DNA of 64,000 nt from NCBI RefSeq assembly GCF_010820565.1, contig NZ_JAAIJQ010000021.1, forward strand, positions 1-64,000, written 5' to 3'. The notes under the pieces were generated by a model. That model was not told the origin of the DNA, ran no database searches, and saw only the letters and a program-made list of their open reading frames with translations. The DNA is from Thiorhodococcus minor. Its GTDB lineage: Bacteria; Pseudomonadota; Gammaproteobacteria; Chromatiales; Chromatiaceae. This document shows positions 62,845-64,000 of the stretch, piece by piece. A program made the position numbers and the translations under genes. The stretch's first letter is position 1. Every line of letters begins with the position of its first letter.

Positions 62845-63138
62845 CGCGCCGTTTGCCTTCCAGACGAAAGTGATTCTCAGGGGACTGCCGTCCGGAGGGA
62901 ATCGGCGGCAAATCGCGTCGAATTGTCCGGATTTCGGCGGATTTTGTCCAGCAAGGCCGACCGGGAAGATGCGTCTCGACGGCGGTCTTCGGGCGTCGGA
63001 GCCGAGCGATGGAGATGAGGCCTCTGCCGCCGCGCGATGCGCGAGTCTAAGCGAAGTGGCCTGGGTGATGCGAGGGCCGTCTTGGCGCTGGACGCCGTCC
63101 GCGGCTTCTGCAACCCTTGCCTGGCCTGAGGCCCAGCC
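62845..63138. other. Divergent intergenic region aroQ / LolA-like gene
   Basis: About 294 bases without a gene; it should hold both divergent promoters, but no clear boxes were recognised. Confidence 0.4.
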
Positions 63139-63744
63139 GTGATCCAAGCCCCCGACCTTATGATTACTGAGCGCTTCCAGATCCTTGCCGTCGCCGCCTG
63201 GCTCGCCGTCGTTCCGGCCTGCGCCGTCTTCGCTGCCGGGTTCGATCTAAACGCCCTGATGGCGCTGCTCGCCGATCATCCGCAGGGTCGGGTCGGTTTC
63301 GTCGAGACGCGCTACCTCGCCTTGCTCGACCGCCCCATCGCGGCGCGCGGCGAGCTCGTCTATCTCCCGCCGGATCGTCTCGAGCGCCATACCCAGGTCC
63401 CGCGGCAGGAATCCGCCATTCTTGCGGGGGATACCTTGACGCTCATCCATGACGGCCGTCGCCGTGAGCTCTCCTTGAGCGAGCATCCCGAAGTGGCGCT
63501 CCTCATCGGCAGTCTGCGCGCGGTGCTCGGTGGCGATCGAGACGCCCTGGAGCGCGACTTCAGCTTGAATCACGCGGGAACGCCCGAGGCCTGGATTCTC
63601 GATCTGCTGCCGCGGGACCCGGAGGCGCTTCCGATGTTGCGGCGCATCCATCTGGTGGGCCGCGGCGGGCAGGTCGAGCTTGTGGAGACGATCGAGACCG
63701 ACGGCGATCGCTCGGTTATCGAGATCGGCGACAAGCGGCCATGA
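63139..63744 (+). CDS. LolA-like outer membrane lipoprotein carrier
   Basis: A 201-residue periplasmic protein of the LolA-like family found in aryl polyene and related gene clusters. It has a signal ([20 protein letters not shown]), then [21 protein letters not shown], typical of this family. The start may be GTG 63139 or ATG 63160 (MITERFQ). It is followed closely by an MMPL-type exporter, its usual partner. Confidence 0.82.
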   Translation: MIQAPDLMITERFQILAVAAWLAVVPACAVFAAGFDLNALMALLADHPQGRVGFVETRYLALLDRPIAARGELVYLPPDRLERHTQVPRQESAILAGDTLTLIHDGRRRELSLSEHPEVALLIGSLRAVLGGDRDALERDFSLNHAGTPEAWILDLLPRDPEALPMLRRIHLVGRGGQVELVETIETDGDRSVIEIGDKRP

Positions 63745-63754
63745 GGGCGCCGAG

Positions 63755-64000
63755 ATGAGGGCGCCGGCGCGGCTGCTGCGCATCCTCGGCTGGCTCGCAA
63801 TGGTCGGGGTGCTGCTCGCCCTCGTCGTCAAGGCGGACTATTCGGCCGACATGTCCGTCTTCCTGCCGCGCTCGCCCACGCCTGAGCAGGCGCTGTTGGT
63901 CGATCAGCTTCAAGATGGGACGGTCTCTCGCCTGACGCTGGTGGCGATCGGCGGTGGCGAGGGCGAGCTGCGCGCCGAGGTCTCGCAGGCCTTGGTAGCC
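63755..64000 (+). CDS. MMPL/RND-type exporter, N-terminal part
   Basis: The first 82 codons of a membrane exporter cut by the window end. It has a first transmembrane helix (LLRILGWLAMVGVLLALVV) followed by DMSVFLPRSPTPEQALLVDQ and LVAIGGGEGE, the start of a large periplasmic loop, as in MMPL exporters of polyene/lipid clusters. It begins 10 bases after the LolA-like stop. Confidence 0.78.
   Translation, partial: MRAPARLLRILGWLAMVGVLLALVVKADYSADMSVFLPRSPTPEQALLVDQLQDGTVSRLTLVAIGGGEGELRAEVSQALVA

Overview
The window looks like chromosome of a GC-rich gammaproteobacterium, most likely a purple sulfur bacterium of the Chromatiaceae. Gene orders typical of gammaproteobacteria (lptD-surA-pdxA, apaG-apaH-folA, ybeL/leuS-lptE-holA, dusB-fis, prmA-accC-accB-aroQ) occur beside a sulfide:quinone oxidoreductase-type flavoprotein gene. 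No 16S rRNA is present, so the genus is inference.

Left part (1-13.4 kb): the 3' end of a 5S rRNA and its terminator, a large Lhr-type helicase, the heat-shock sigma factor rpoH, then a decayed integrative element of about 3 kb (broken P4-type integrase, RelE/HTH toxin-antitoxin pair, amber-interrupted phage-like ORF, small Cys-rich protein) lying against tRNA-Phe. It continues with mutY-yggX and a DUF2007 gene, tRNA-Gly(CCC) and a long-chain acyl-CoA synthetase.

Middle-left (13.4-26.6 kb): a two-gene RND efflux operon behind a perfect palindrome, then a long leftward series: gcvT-gcvH-gcvPA-tpx-gcvPB-dgkA-moaB-moeA-moaD and a ParE-type toxin-antitoxin pair. A tandem glycine riboswitch precedes gcvT.

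Middle (26.6-48 kb): ybeL diverges from leuS-lptE-holA-proA. An SQR-type gene with a 52-residue companion protein sits between proA and nadD-rsfS-folA. apaH, apaG, pdxA, surA and lptD run leftward. The usual rsmA gene is missing between pdxA and apaG, where a Gfo/Idh/MocA oxidoreductase lies on the other strand. amgK diverges from lptD and is followed by a PhoX-family phosphatase.

Right part (48-64 kb): a leftward four-gene set encodes a response regulator with TPR-like repeats, a small histidine kinase, a VWA membrane protein and an acidic coiled-coil membrane protein. This set is the best candidate for an undescribed system. Next come purD, lpxA, purH, dusB-fis and prmA-accC-accB-aroQ. At the right edge a LolA-like gene and the start of an MMPL-type exporter point to a lipid or polyene export cluster continuing outside the window.

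Repeats are prominent: two copies of a 237-256 bp MITE-like element with 17-bp terminal inverted repeats, a ten-copy GGAGGCT array, a 79-bp palindrome upstream of lpxA, and a 3 x 15 bp tandem repeat between nadD and rsfS.
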